Source: JAAYXE01 sp964391195
GTDB lineage: Bacteria > Chloroflexota > Anaerolineae > Anaerolineales > UBA4823
Direction: 5' to 3'
NCBI GenBank assembly: GCA_964391195.1
Contig: CAYMLG010000014.1
Span: forward strand, 1-64,000
Length of the DNA: 64,000 nucleotides
Positions within the stretch are counted from its first letter, which is position 1. Each line of letters starts with the position of its first letter. Positions 55,063 through 63,952 of the stretch are shown here, piece after piece. A program made the translations under genes and the position numbers. The notes under the pieces were generated by a model. It searched no databases. It worked only from the letters and a program-made list of their open reading frames with translations, and was not told where the DNA came from.

Positions 55063-57774
55063 TCAATTTAGAAGCTCAAGCTGAGCCTTAAGCTTCTCGG
55101 CCGTCTGGCGATAACCAGCCAGCTTCTCCCGCTCTTTCTCGACGACCGGCGGCGGAGCCTTCTGGGCAAACGGACCGGCCAGCAGTTTTTCCAACCTCTC
55201 GATCTGAGCCCGGGCTTCGGCCAGGTCTTTGTCCAGCCGCTGGCGCTCTTCCTCTGGGTCAACCAGCCCGGCCAGGGGCAGGTAGATCTCCACCGGGCCG
55301 ACCACCAGGGCGATGCTGCCTTCGGGTTTTTCGGGCAATGCGGCCTCCACGGAGAGCTGCTGCGGGTCCAGTCTGGCCAGCGCTGCCAGGGTCGTTTTCT
55401 GCTCGGAGAGCATACTCATCGCCTCTCCGGCCGCAAAGCTGGCCGGGATCCGCCGGGAAGGGGGGACGTTTTTGGCGGCGCGCAGATTGCGGATCTCCCG
55501 CACAATTTCCTGCACCAGGCCGAAACTGCCGATCGCCTCATCCTCCCAACCGGCCTTGGGATCGGTCTCCGGCCAGCGGGCGATGATCAGCGCCTCTTCC
55601 CAGCCTTGAGGCGGGGCCAACAGCGGGGAGCACGCTTGGGCGGCCCGCTTCAAATGCCCCCACAGTTCTTCGGTGACGAAAGGTGTGTAGGGGTGGAGCA
55701 GGCGCAGGCAGGCGTCGAGAGTCCGCACCAGGCGCTGCACGGTGGCGAAGGCGCGCGGGCCGCCCTCATCCAACTGGAGCTTGGCAATCTCCACATACCA
55801 GTCGGCGAAATCGCTCCAGAAGAAATCGTAAATCTGGCGGCCCGCTTCGCCGTACTGGTAGCTGGAGAACAGGCGCTCGACGTCGCGGATGAGGGCGCGC
55901 AGGCGAGCGGCAATCCACCGGTCGGCGAGGGTCTCGGGCAGTTCGTCCGTGGGCGGCGCCAACGGAGAAGGCAGGCTGTCGATCGCGGTGAGCACGAAGC
56001 GGGCTGCGTTCCACACTTTGTTGGCGAAATTGCGGTTGGCTTCCACCTTCTTCAGGCTCAGGTTCATATCGTTGCCCGGGGTGGAGCCGACCAGCAGGGT
56101 GAAGCGCAGCGCGTCCGTCCCTAGTTCTTCCATCACCTCCAAGGGGTCGATCACGTTGCCGTAGGTCTTGCTCATCTTGCGGCCATTTTCATCACGGATC
56201 AGGCCGTGCAGGTACACGGTGTGGAAGGGGGGCTGCCCGGTGAACTCGATCCCATCCATGATCATGCGCGCCACCCAGAAGAAGAGGATATCGTAGCCGG
56301 TCTCCAACACCGACGTTGGGTAGAAATAACCGTAGTCGGGCGTCTCCTCCGGCCAGCCGAGGGTGGAGAAGGGCCACAGTCCCGAAGAGAACCAGGTGTC
56401 GAGCACATCGGGGTCTTGTTCGAGGTCGCGGCTGCCGCAGCGAGTGCACTCCGTGGGATCCTGGCGGGCGACGATCATTTCCCCGCAGTTCAGGCAGTAC
56501 CAAACCGGGATGCGATGACCCCACCACAACTGGCGGGAGATGCACCAGTCTTCGATATTCTCCAACCAGTTGTAGTACACCTTGGTGAAGCGCTCGGGGA
56601 CGATGGTGACCTGCCCGGAGCGGACAGCCTCAAGCGCGGCTTCGGCCAGAGGCTTGATGGCGACGAACCACTGGGTGGAAACCATCGGCTCGACGATCTC
56701 CCCCCCGCGCTGGGAGCGCGGCACATTGAGCAGGTAAGGTTCTTCTTTGATCACCAGGCCGGCCCGGCGCATATCTTCCCACAGGTTCTGGCGGGCCTCG
56801 AAGCGATCCTGCCCGGCATAGGGGCCGCCGTTCTGGTTGACACGGGCGGCTTCATCCAGCATGGAGATGACCGGCAGCCCGTGGCGCTCGCCAATGGCGA
56901 AATCGTTCGGATCGTGGCCGGGGGTGATCTTCAGCGCGCCGGTCCCAAATTCCCGATCCACATAGTCGTCAGCGATCACCGGGATCTCCCGGTTCAGGAT
57001 AGGCACGATCACCGTCCTGCCGATGTACTTCTGATAGCGAGGATCTTCCGGATGGACGGCGACGGCGGTATCGCCCAGGATCGTCTCAGGGCGGGTGGTA
57101 GCGACAGGGATGTATTCATCCGACCCGGCCAGCATGTACTTGAAGTAGTACAGCTTGCCCGGCTCCTGGGAGTATTCCACCTCCAGGTCGGAGACCGCGG
57201 TCTTCAGGCCGGGTGACCAGTTGATCAACCGCGGCCCGCGATAGATCAGGCCCTTCTCATACAGGCGGACGAATGCCTCGCGCACAGCCACAGACAGGCC
57301 TTCGTCCAGGGTGAACCGCTCCCGATCCCAATCACAAGAGGCGCCCAGGCGGCGGATCTGCTGCGTGATAATGCCGCCATATTTTTCTTTCCAGGCCCAG
57401 GTGCGCTCGAGGAATGCCTCGCGACCGATCTCCTCCCGGCTGGTCCCTTCACGCTGGAGCATTTTCTCCACCTGAAGCTGGGTGGCGATACCGGCGTGAT
57501 CGGTCCCGGGCACCCACAGGGTGGGGATGCCTTTCATCCGGTGGTAGCGGATCATCAGGTCTTCCATGGAGACGAACATCGCATGGCCGAGGTGCAGTTC
57601 ACCGGTAACGTTCGGCGGCGGGATGGAAATGACAAATGGTTTGATATCCGGGTCGAACCCCGGCTTATGGGGGTCGTTCCAGGGTTTAAAGTAGCCGTTC
57701 TTCTCCCACCACTGGTAGGTGCGCTGCTCGGTCTGGCGAAAATCGTAGACTTTGGGAAGGGTATGGTCAGTCAT
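55063..57774 (-). CDS. valS: Valyl-tRNA synthetase, bacterial type
   Basis: 903 residues. HIGH motif is HLGH (61-64) in PPPNVTGELHLGHAMFVSM; KMSKS appears as KMSKT near residue 532. The editing domain has ATTRPETILGDTAVAVHPED and GTGALKITPGHDPNDF. Zinc-ribbon-like CLNCGE/CTRCGS is present. A long C-terminal coiled coil (EEERQRLDKDLAEARAQIER onward) is typical of bacterial ValRS. It charges tRNA-Val and edits threonine. It is the second ValRS of this window and lies downstream of the TPR-hydrolase gene by 48 bases, with no T-box of its own. Confidence 0.96.
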   Translation of the reverse strand: MTDHTLPKVYDFRQTEQRTYQWWEKNGYFKPWNDPHKPGFDPDIKPFVISIPPPNVTGELHLGHAMFVSMEDLMIRYHRMKGIPTLWVPGTDHAGIATQLQVEKMLQREGTSREEIGREAFLERTWAWKEKYGGIITQQIRRLGASCDWDRERFTLDEGLSVAVREAFVRLYEKGLIYRGPRLINWSPGLKTAVSDLEVEYSQEPGKLYYFKYMLAGSDEYIPVATTRPETILGDTAVAVHPEDPRYQKYIGRTVIVPILNREIPVIADDYVDREFGTGALKITPGHDPNDFAIGERHGLPVISMLDEAARVNQNGGPYAGQDRFEARQNLWEDMRRAGLVIKEEPYLLNVPRSQRGGEIVEPMVSTQWFVAIKPLAEAALEAVRSGQVTIVPERFTKVYYNWLENIEDWCISRQLWWGHRIPVWYCLNCGEMIVARQDPTECTRCGSRDLEQDPDVLDTWFSSGLWPFSTLGWPEETPDYGYFYPTSVLETGYDILFFWVARMIMDGIEFTGQPPFHTVYLHGLIRDENGRKMSKTYGNVIDPLEVMEELGTDALRFTLLVGSTPGNDMNLSLKKVEANRNFANKVWNAARFVLTAIDSLPSPLAPPTDELPETLADRWIAARLRALIRDVERLFSSYQYGEAGRQIYDFFWSDFADWYVEIAKLQLDEGGPRAFATVQRLVRTLDACLRLLHPYTPFVTEELWGHLKRAAQACSPLLAPPQGWEEALIIARWPETDPKAGWEDEAIGSFGLVQEIVREIRNLRAAKNVPPSRRIPASFAAGEAMSMLSEQKTTLAALARLDPQQLSVEAALPEKPEGSIALVVGPVEIYLPLAGLVDPEEERQRLDKDLAEARAQIERLEKLLAGPFAQKAPPPVVEKEREKLAGYRQTAEKLKAQLELLN

Positions 57775-57822
57775 GTTTCTCCGTTTATGTCGAGTTCCAG
57801 GCCAGGTTCGGGAATGGTCCGG

Positions 57823-58779
57823 CTAGCCGGTCTCTTGAGTGTGTAGGATGAAAGCCAGGGCGCGTGGGAGCGCGCTGGCAAAATCGAGTGGGTAAGTGTG
57901 GCCGATCTCGGAATGCTCTTCGAACTGGTAAGGGATGGACTTTTCCTGGAGCAGTGACTGGATCCGTTCGAAAGAGGCGTGATCGGGGTCCTGCCCTCCC
58001 AGGACCAGGTAGCCGCGAGGCCGGTCGCCGGGCTCCAGGTCGGGGGCCGCCAGCAGCGGTTCGATATCCGGCAAGTAGGGAGCTACGGCGACAAATCCGC
58101 GCACCGGGAGATCTTGCCGGACGGCCAGGCGGATGGCCAGCCCGCCGCCCTGGGAGAAGCCGCCCAGAACGACCCGTTCGGTGTCCAGGGGATATTGTTC
58201 GATCAGGTCGCGGTAAAGGGCCTCGATTTCCACCCTGGCGAGCTGATCATCCGTCCAGGCAAAGCCTCCCGAGCCCACAGGCTGTGAGGATTGAGCGACC
58301 GCCACCAGCCAACCCTCTTCGACCGCTGACTGCCAGTAGGGCGCGGTCTCACCGGCGCAGCCGGAATACCCGTGAAAGACGATCAGCAGCGGGTAGGGCA
58401 GGTGAGACGACTTGTTGGGGATGAACACCCGCAGGTCTTTCGGCCCTTCCTTCAGCGCCGCCTGGTGGCGTTGGTCACAGATTTCCACCAGGCGGTTAAA
58501 TTCCCCATCCTCCTGCAGGGATGCCAGATCGGGGTCTTCGCGAAGGATGGAGGCGGCCCACCACAACCCCTGATCCACAGCCTGTCGAAAAACCCGCAGG
58601 GCCTCGTCCGTTTTCCCGGCCCTGGCAGCAAAGCACATCTTCCAGTTGTCGATCGACCACCGCCGCTCGGGGAAGCGGTGCGCGTATTGGAGTAACAATT
58701 CATAGGCTTCAGCGTAGCGCTGGGCCTGGTATAACTCGTAGGCCTGGGCCTGGATCTGTTCAAAATTAGCGGTTGTCAC
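57823..58779 (-). CDS. TPR-like domain fused to alpha/beta hydrolase (phospholipase/carboxylesterase type)
   Basis: 318 residues. Residues 1-85 contain two helical repeats of TPR type (QAQAYELYQAQRYAEAYELL and KTDEALRVFRQAVDQG). Residues about 115-318 are a PlsC-unrelated carboxylesterase/phospholipase hydrolase: LIVFHGYSGCAGET (oxyanion), LGGFSQGGGLAIRLA with the Ser nucleophile, LGGQDPDHASFE with Asp, and EIGHTYP with His. It sits between two valyl-tRNA synthetase genes (79 and 48 bases) on the same strand. Whether it has any link with tRNA charging is unknown. Confidence 0.87.
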   Translation of the reverse strand: MTTANFEQIQAQAYELYQAQRYAEAYELLLQYAHRFPERRWSIDNWKMCFAARAGKTDEALRVFRQAVDQGLWWAASILREDPDLASLQEDGEFNRLVEICDQRHQAALKEGPKDLRVFIPNKSSHLPYPLLIVFHGYSGCAGETAPYWQSAVEEGWLVAVAQSSQPVGSGGFAWTDDQLARVEIEALYRDLIEQYPLDTERVVLGGFSQGGGLAIRLAVRQDLPVRGFVAVAPYLPDIEPLLAAPDLEPGDRPRGYLVLGGQDPDHASFERIQSLLQEKSIPYQFEEHSEIGHTYPLDFASALPRALAFILHTQETG

Positions 58780-58857
58780 TGATAAACTCCTCTGCTAGAT
58801 CCGACCGGAGGTATACAGTAAGCGCCAGGTAACCTGGGGAGGAGATTCATCCGGTTA

Positions 58858-61329
58858 TCAGGATTCGCCGGGAGGGCTAATGGATGCCTGAAGGGCGCTG
58901 CCGGTCAGGATGAGTTCAAGATCGGGGGCCAGATCCTCCGCCACATCCACCTGTTTGGCGCGAGTAATGCTGGCCAGATCCGGGATGGCGACAACGAGCG
59001 CCTGGGCCAACTCCGGATCTGTCGTCGCCAATTGTAACCTGTTTACGTCGCTGCCCAGGGAGAGGTTGTGTTCGCTCTTGTAGCGCCGCACGGCGGTAGC
59101 CACGGACACCATCATTTCGCCCACCTGCTCGACCTGGGGATCCTCGAAGCCAGGCAGCGGATCGGGCCAGGACGAAGCATGGATCGAATCGATCTGCCCG
59201 GCCTGCGCAAACAGCCCCTGATAGATCTCTTCGGTGATGTACGGCAGCAGGGGGGCGAACAGCTTCAGGAGGGTGAGGAACACGTGATGCAGCGCAGCGC
59301 GCGCTCCTTCTCGCTGGGGATGGTCCTGGGTATACAACCGCTGCTTGGCCATCTCCAGGTAGTTATCGGCGAACTCCGTCCAGAAGAAAGTTTCAATCTC
59401 GCTCTTGGCGGTTGCGTAGTCATAATCCATAAATAAGCGGGTAACCCGGCGGACCAGCCGTTGGGTGCGAGACAGAATCCAGCGGTCGGCGGTTGTCAGG
59501 GCTGGGTCTAGAGGATCCGGGAGGTCGGGGTGGCGGTTGGAGATGAACCGCTCGCTGAAACGGGCCACATTCCACAGCTTGGTGATCAGTTTTGCGCCGA
59601 GCTGGATCTTTTGCTCGCTGATCACCGAATCTTTGCCGGGGCCCGTGCTGGACGTCCAATAGCGGACGGCATCCGCGGAGTAGCGCTCGATCATCTCCAA
59701 CGGCGGCAGCGGCCCGCCGCCGCGGCTCTTGCTGAGCTTAGGCATCCCCTCTCCCGCGATCCCCCAACCGGAGATCAAGGCATCCTTCCAGGGCCGCGCA
59801 TCGAAATGGTAGTGAGACTTGGCGATGGTATAGAAAGCCCAGGTGCGGATAATCTCGTGGGCCTGGGGTCGTAGAGAGAATGGGAACACCTGCCGGTAGA
59901 ATTCGGGTTCTGTCAACCAGCGGCCGATGATCTGGGGCGAAAGGGAGGAGGTCGCCCAGGTATCCATCACGTCCTGATCCGGGTCAAAGTCCGTCCCTCC
60001 GCAGTTTGGGCAGGGTTGGGCGGCCTGCCCTTCCAGAGGGTCAACCGGAAGTTGGTCCTCCTCCGCCAGGACCACCTGGCCGCATGCCCGGCAGTACCAT
60101 ACCGGGAAGGGTACACCAAAGTAACGCTGGCGAGAAATGCCCCAATCCCAACTGAGGTTTTCAACCCAGGCGCGGTAGCGGGAGCGCATATGTTCAGGAT
60201 GCCAGGCGATCTGATCCCCGGCATCGAGCAGGGTTTGTTTTGCGTCGAGGAGGCGGACGAACCATTGAGGAGCGATAACGTATTCGACCGGAGTATCGCA
60301 GCGCTCGTGAACGCGAATGGACTGCGGGGTGGGCCGGCGGGCTAGCACTAGGCTTTCCTGTTCCAGGCGTTCTTTGATGGCCTTACGGGCTGCCGGTACC
60401 CGCAGCCCGGCGAAATCGCCGGCGGCGGCAGTCAAACGGCCCTGGCGGTCGATCGCTTCGATCAAGGGGAGATGATGAGCGCGCCACCAGGCGACATCGG
60501 TCGTGTCGCCGAAAGTGCAGCACATCACGGCTCCGGTCCCTTTCTCCGGGTCGGCGGCAGAGTCCTCGAGGATGGGGACAGTCTGGCCGAAAAGGGGGAC
60601 CCGCGCCCGCCTTCCTGCCAGGTGTTTGTAGCGGGGATCGTTCGGGTGGACGAAGATGGCCACGCAGGCGGGGAGGAGTTCGGGCCGGGTGGTGGCGATC
60701 GCCAGCTCGCCCGGTTCGCCTTCCAGGGGGAAGGGCAGGTTGATAAACTCGCTCTCCCGTTCGAGGTCGTTCAACTCCGCCTGGGCGATCGCTGTCTGGC
60801 ACTCCGGGCACCAGATGGCCGGCGCTTCCCGGCGGTAGATCAGGCCCCGGCGATAAAGATCGATGAACGACATTTGAGACGTGCGCCGGGAGAGGTCGTC
60901 AATCGTGCGGTAAGTGTAGCGCCAATCGACGGACAGCCCGAGGCGCTGCCACAAAGCCTGGTAATCTCTCTCGGCCTGTTCGCTTACCTCCAGGCATTTT
61001 TCGATGAACGCCCGGCGGCCTACCTCTTGGGCGGTGATCCCCAGGCGCTTTTCTACCAGCCGCTCGGTGGGGAGGCCGTTGTCGTCGTAGCCCATTGGAT
61101 AGAACACATTACAGCCGCGCATGCGCTGGAAGCGGGCGATAAAGTCCGGATGGCTGTAGGAATAGACATGGCCCAGGTGCAGGTGCCCCGAGACGGTTGG
61201 GGGCGGGGTATCGATCGAGAAGACCTGGCCAGGCCGTCCGGCTTGATAATGATAAATACCTGTCTCCTGCCACCAGTCCTGCAGCCGAGGTTCCACGATT
61301 TTCGGATCGTAATGTTTGGCGAGCGGCAT
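58858..61329 (-). CDS. valS: Valyl-tRNA synthetase, archaeal/rickettsial (type 2)
   Basis: 823 residues from the ATG at 61329 (GGAGG eight bases upstream; the longer frame would run into the T-box terminator). HIGH as HLGH at 51-54 in TPPPTVSGHLHLGHVYSYSH, the form seen in archaeal and rickettsial ValRS; MRGCNVFYPMGYDDNGLPTE is also of this type. KMSKS appears as KLSKS near residue 530. Two zinc-ribbon-like pairs (CRACGQ, CPNCGG). No long C-terminal coiled coil, unlike the ValRS at 55063. It is directly controlled by the T-box. The two ValRS are not recent duplicates. Confidence 0.95.
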   Translation of the reverse strand: MPLAKHYDPKIVEPRLQDWWQETGIYHYQAGRPGQVFSIDTPPPTVSGHLHLGHVYSYSHPDFIARFQRMRGCNVFYPMGYDDNGLPTERLVEKRLGITAQEVGRRAFIEKCLEVSEQAERDYQALWQRLGLSVDWRYTYRTIDDLSRRTSQMSFIDLYRRGLIYRREAPAIWCPECQTAIAQAELNDLERESEFINLPFPLEGEPGELAIATTRPELLPACVAIFVHPNDPRYKHLAGRRARVPLFGQTVPILEDSAADPEKGTGAVMCCTFGDTTDVAWWRAHHLPLIEAIDRQGRLTAAAGDFAGLRVPAARKAIKERLEQESLVLARRPTPQSIRVHERCDTPVEYVIAPQWFVRLLDAKQTLLDAGDQIAWHPEHMRSRYRAWVENLSWDWGISRQRYFGVPFPVWYCRACGQVVLAEEDQLPVDPLEGQAAQPCPNCGGTDFDPDQDVMDTWATSSLSPQIIGRWLTEPEFYRQVFPFSLRPQAHEIIRTWAFYTIAKSHYHFDARPWKDALISGWGIAGEGMPKLSKSRGGGPLPPLEMIERYSADAVRYWTSSTGPGKDSVISEQKIQLGAKLITKLWNVARFSERFISNRHPDLPDPLDPALTTADRWILSRTQRLVRRVTRLFMDYDYATAKSEIETFFWTEFADNYLEMAKQRLYTQDHPQREGARAALHHVFLTLLKLFAPLLPYITEEIYQGLFAQAGQIDSIHASSWPDPLPGFEDPQVEQVGEMMVSVATAVRRYKSEHNLSLGSDVNRLQLATTDPELAQALVVAIPDLASITRAKQVDVAEDLAPDLELILTGSALQASISPPGES

Positions 61330-61350
61330 TTTCATACCCTCCGTTAAGAC

Positions 61351-61382
61351 AAAAAAACCTTTCGTCCCATGAGGACGAAAGG
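61351..61382 (-). terminator. T-box transcription terminator
   Basis: On the minus strand CCTTTCGTCC-TCATG-GGACGAAAGG is followed by TTTTTTT, ending 21 bases before the valS start. It overlaps in sequence with the antiterminator that the T-box would form. Confidence 0.93.
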
Positions 61383-61640
61383 CAAGCTTCCGCGGTACCA
61401 CCTCAGTTCGCCGGTGAAGGTTCCGGCGCTCTCAATCCCCGGCGAGCCGGTCAGGGCTGATCGGGGTTTCGCTGTAACGGGCTCACCCGTGCCGGTCTAC
61501 TAGACAATTCGAGCCTGTCGTTCTGCGGCAGTCAAACCGGGCGACCTTCGGTCAGGGATAGCTGTGGGGGCTCTCAGCCTGCGGCCACTCCTTCTCTGGC
61601 TCAGCCTGCACCTGGCCTACTCCTCCCGGAGTTGGGGTGT
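61351..61640 (-). ncRNA. T-box riboswitch for valine (specifier GUC)
   Basis: The conserved T-box AGGTGGTACCGCGG (61390-61403) is followed by the terminator hairpin. The base of Stem I pairs CCGGG (61625-61629) with CCCGG; the internal loop has AGTA on the 5' side and GAAG-GTC-G on the 3' side, so the specifier is GTC (61543-61545), a valine codon followed by a purine. The bulge UGGU would pair with discriminator A of tRNA-Val. Uncharged tRNA-Val should stabilise the antiterminator and allow transcription of valS (58858) and likely the genes behind it. A -10 box TATAAT lies at 61655-61660. Confidence 0.93.
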
Positions 61641-61654
61641 GAAATTGTTCAGGG

Positions 61655-61660
61655 ATTATA
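61655..61660 (-). promoter_or_regulatory. -10 box of the T-box transcript
   Basis: TATAAT on the minus strand, about 12-20 bases before the first base of Stem I. The -35 element at the expected distance (TCACCG) is weak. Confidence 0.6.
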
Positions 61661-61840
61661 TCACGTTTTTGGTGATCCGGTGATGGCGGATAGAAAAATC
61701 AATTTATGTAAAACTTCCTTGCTTTTACCCGGGGTTTGTGCTATCCTTCCCTGCAATCAAAATAGCACCAATCCGCATAATGAAAGGGTTTTATTGAAAA
61801 GAATCAGGGGGAAAGCATATCTCACTTTAGGACCTGCGCT

Positions 61841-62740
61841 ATGATCCAACGCGAGCGAATCGCTGATAACGTTTATTCTTTTCAAAGTGAAATATACGCA
61901 CAGGTCACTGCCGGGGCAGTGATCGGCCCGAACTGGGCGGTGGTGATCGACACGCTGGCGATTCCCGAAGAGGCATTAGCGATTCGGGATTTCATCGAGC
62001 AGGAATTGAACGTGCCGGTCCGCTATGTGATCAACACTCACTCGCACGCGGACCACAGTTGGGGGAACATCTTCTTCCCCGGGGCGACTGTGATATCGCA
62101 CGTGCTGTGCCGGCAGAACCTGGAGCTGCACGGGCGGCAAGCCCTGGAAGATGCCCGGCGGGGGAATACGATTTTTCGCAACGTGAAGATCGTACTGCCC
62201 CAGATGACGTTCGATGATGGGCAGCTCAATCTACGGGTGGGGAAAAAATCGCTCTCGCTGTTTTCCCTCCCCGGGCACAGCGCGGACAATATCGGCGTGC
62301 TGGTCGAGGAAGACCGGGTGCTCTTTGCGGGCGATGCCGCCATGCCGCTGCCCTACATCGTCGATGGCAATATCGATGATCTCACTGCCTCGCTGAAGCG
62401 GATTTCTCGCCTGGGCCTGGAGAACGTGGTTCAGGGGCACGGTGATATTATCCTGCGCGGTGAGATCGACAACTTCATCAAAGAAAACCTGAACTACCTG
62501 TCGAATATCCGCAAGGTGGTGCGGAAAGCATCGAAGCGGAAATACCCCCTGGATGTACTCGACGATGCGACGGTGGAATCCTGTGGTAAAAGCCGGGTTC
62601 TGATCGGCGGATTGGCTGCGGAACTACACCGCCGTAATCTGCGGGCTTTGTATCGCCAACTGTATGGAGAGCCGCCCGAGCCCGAAGAGGATGACGACTA
62701 CGACGACGATGAGTATTACGACGATTACGAAGAGGAGTAG
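61841..62740 (+). CDS. Metallo-beta-lactamase fold hydrolase
   Basis: 299 residues. NTHSHADHSWGNIFFPG is the HxHxDH zinc motif; LPGHSADNIGVLVEEDRVLFAGDA gives the further His and Asp ligands, and VQGHGDII the last His. The domain therefore has a complete dinuclear zinc site. The C-terminal ~90 residues are helical and end in an extremely acidic tail (about 20 residues of Asp/Glu/Tyr). Such enzymes hydrolyse esters, thioesters or lactams; substrate unknown. Divergent from the T-box transcript. Confidence 0.92.
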   Translation: MIQRERIADNVYSFQSEIYAQVTAGAVIGPNWAVVIDTLAIPEEALAIRDFIEQELNVPVRYVINTHSHADHSWGNIFFPGATVISHVLCRQNLELHGRQALEDARRGNTIFRNVKIVLPQMTFDDGQLNLRVGKKSLSLFSLPGHSADNIGVLVEEDRVLFAGDAAMPLPYIVDGNIDDLTASLKRISRLGLENVVQGHGDIILRGEIDNFIKENLNYLSNIRKVVRKASKRKYPLDVLDDATVESCGKSRVLIGGLAAELHRRNLRALYRQLYGEPPEPEEDDDYDDDEYYDDYEEE

Positions 62741-62754
62741 CCGCAGCGGGTGAG

Positions 62755-63423
62755 TCAGCGGTGCGCGTTCTGCTGGCGGCGCCTGGCTCGTGGTCCTACC
62801 ATTCGTTCAGTCCCCTGTATCAGCCGGCGGATGTTGGGGAGCAGGGCGATGATGAGGATGATCTCGGTGATCGGGCCATAGAGTATATATTCCCAGGGGG
62901 AGGCGCCGATCCAGGCGCGGTAGGCGAAAATCAATGTGGCAACCAGGGGGACACTCATGGTAGCCACAGAAGCGTAACCTAAGGTCAGTAAGATCAACCC
63001 ACCGACGGGGATGGTGATGGCGATGCTCGGGAGCCACAGACCGATCGCGCCTCCCGCGCTTGGGGCGCCGCCCGCACCGCCCCGCAGCCGTATCCGGCCT
63101 TCCGGCGTTCGCTCAATTAGAAAGATCGAATAGTTGTGCCCCAGCACGGCCGCAGTGGGGGCCAGAACGTGGGCAAGCGGCATTTCCGGTAGTATCGATT
63201 GTGCGATCCAGGAAGACACAGCAGCTTTCAAGACATCCATTATTGTGGTCGCCAAACCGGCCCAGAAGCCCGCAGCCCGCATGGCGTTGGTGCCTCCTGT
63301 CCTCCCGCTTTCCACTTTTCGTATATCCTTGCCGGTGGTGAGCCGGACGATGAACAGCCCTGAAGGGATCGAGCCGAGGATATAAGAGAGCAGAATAATG
63401 CCAATGGCAACAAGAAACTGCAT
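62755..63423 (-). CDS. PlsY-like glycerol-3-phosphate acyltransferase with altered motifs
   Basis: 222 residues, about six helices. YILGSIPSGLFIVRL and SGRTGGTNAMRAAGFW correspond to PlsY motif 1 (usual SGNxGATNxxR), GHNYSIFL to motif 2 (GHxFPVFL), but the following lysine-rich glycine loop (KGGKG) is replaced by RLRGGAGGAPSAGG. The family makes lysophosphatidate from acyl-phosphate. The missing lysines may mean changed substrate or activity. It converges on the MBL gene with 14 bases between. Confidence 0.85.
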   Translation of the reverse strand: MQFLVAIGIILLSYILGSIPSGLFIVRLTTGKDIRKVESGRTGGTNAMRAAGFWAGLATTIMDVLKAAVSSWIAQSILPEMPLAHVLAPTAAVLGHNYSIFLIERTPEGRIRLRGGAGGAPSAGGAIGLWLPSIAITIPVGGLILLTLGYASVATMSVPLVATLIFAYRAWIGASPWEYILYGPITEIILIIALLPNIRRLIQGTERMVGPRARRRQQNAHR

Positions 63424-63514
63424 ATCGTTCGATTCCTCTTTTTTTTCTGAGTTTTTCTATATTTTACCGGAGATGGTCAGGGGCAAGGTTCCGTTTTTGT
63501 TAGGAAAATGCCCC

Positions 63515-63952
63515 TCAGCCTGGATTATCGTCCTCAACCAGGTCAATTCGCACTTCTGAAACCATTTTTTCTCGGATCGCGAAGGCTTTGCAATCCCAAC
63601 CTGGCTGAGAGTCAGTCGGGGATGAGACAGGGAACCAGATCAAGGTGACGGCATCCGGGTAGTAGGCCTCATCGACATCGGTGCTCGAGGGGTGGTCCGG
63701 CCCGTGGGGATGGGAATGGTAAATGGCGAGCAGCTCTAGACCGCGGGCCTCGATGCGCTCGAAGGCGTCTAACTGCTCCTGGGGGACCATCCGGTAGCGG
63801 ACAGGGCTGCGAAGGAGGTTGGTCACCGGGATCACCTCCATCGACCGCCCCGCTCGACCGGCAACCAACCCGCAGGCCTCCTCCGGGTAGCGCCGGGCGA
63901 CGTCGGCCAGCATTTGCCGCCAATGAGAAGATGCCAGGTAAATGCGGGACAT
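63515..63952 (-). CDS. JAMM/MPN domain metalloprotease-like protein
   Basis: 145 residues from the ATG at 63952, or 157 from the ATG at 63988; neither has a good ribosome binding site. PEEACGLVAG is the N-terminal Glu motif and HSHPHGPDHPSSTDVDEA is the JAMM signature HxHx7SxxD that binds zinc. Prokaryotic JAMM proteins cleave C-terminal extensions from ubiquitin-like or sulfur-carrier proteins such as ThiS/MoaD relatives. No such carrier is in view. Located at the window edge. Confidence 0.9.
   Translation of the reverse strand: MSRIYLASSHWRQMLADVARRYPEEACGLVAGRAGRSMEVIPVTNLLRSPVRYRMVPQEQLDAFERIEARGLELLAIYHSHPHGPDHPSSTDVDEAYYPDAVTLIWFPVSSPTDSQPGWDCKAFAIREKMVSEVRIDLVEDDNPG

Noticed and set aside
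57775..57822. Separate T-box for the second valS
   Set aside because: Only 48 bases separate it from the preceding gene and no AGGTGG-ACCGCG motif occurs there.
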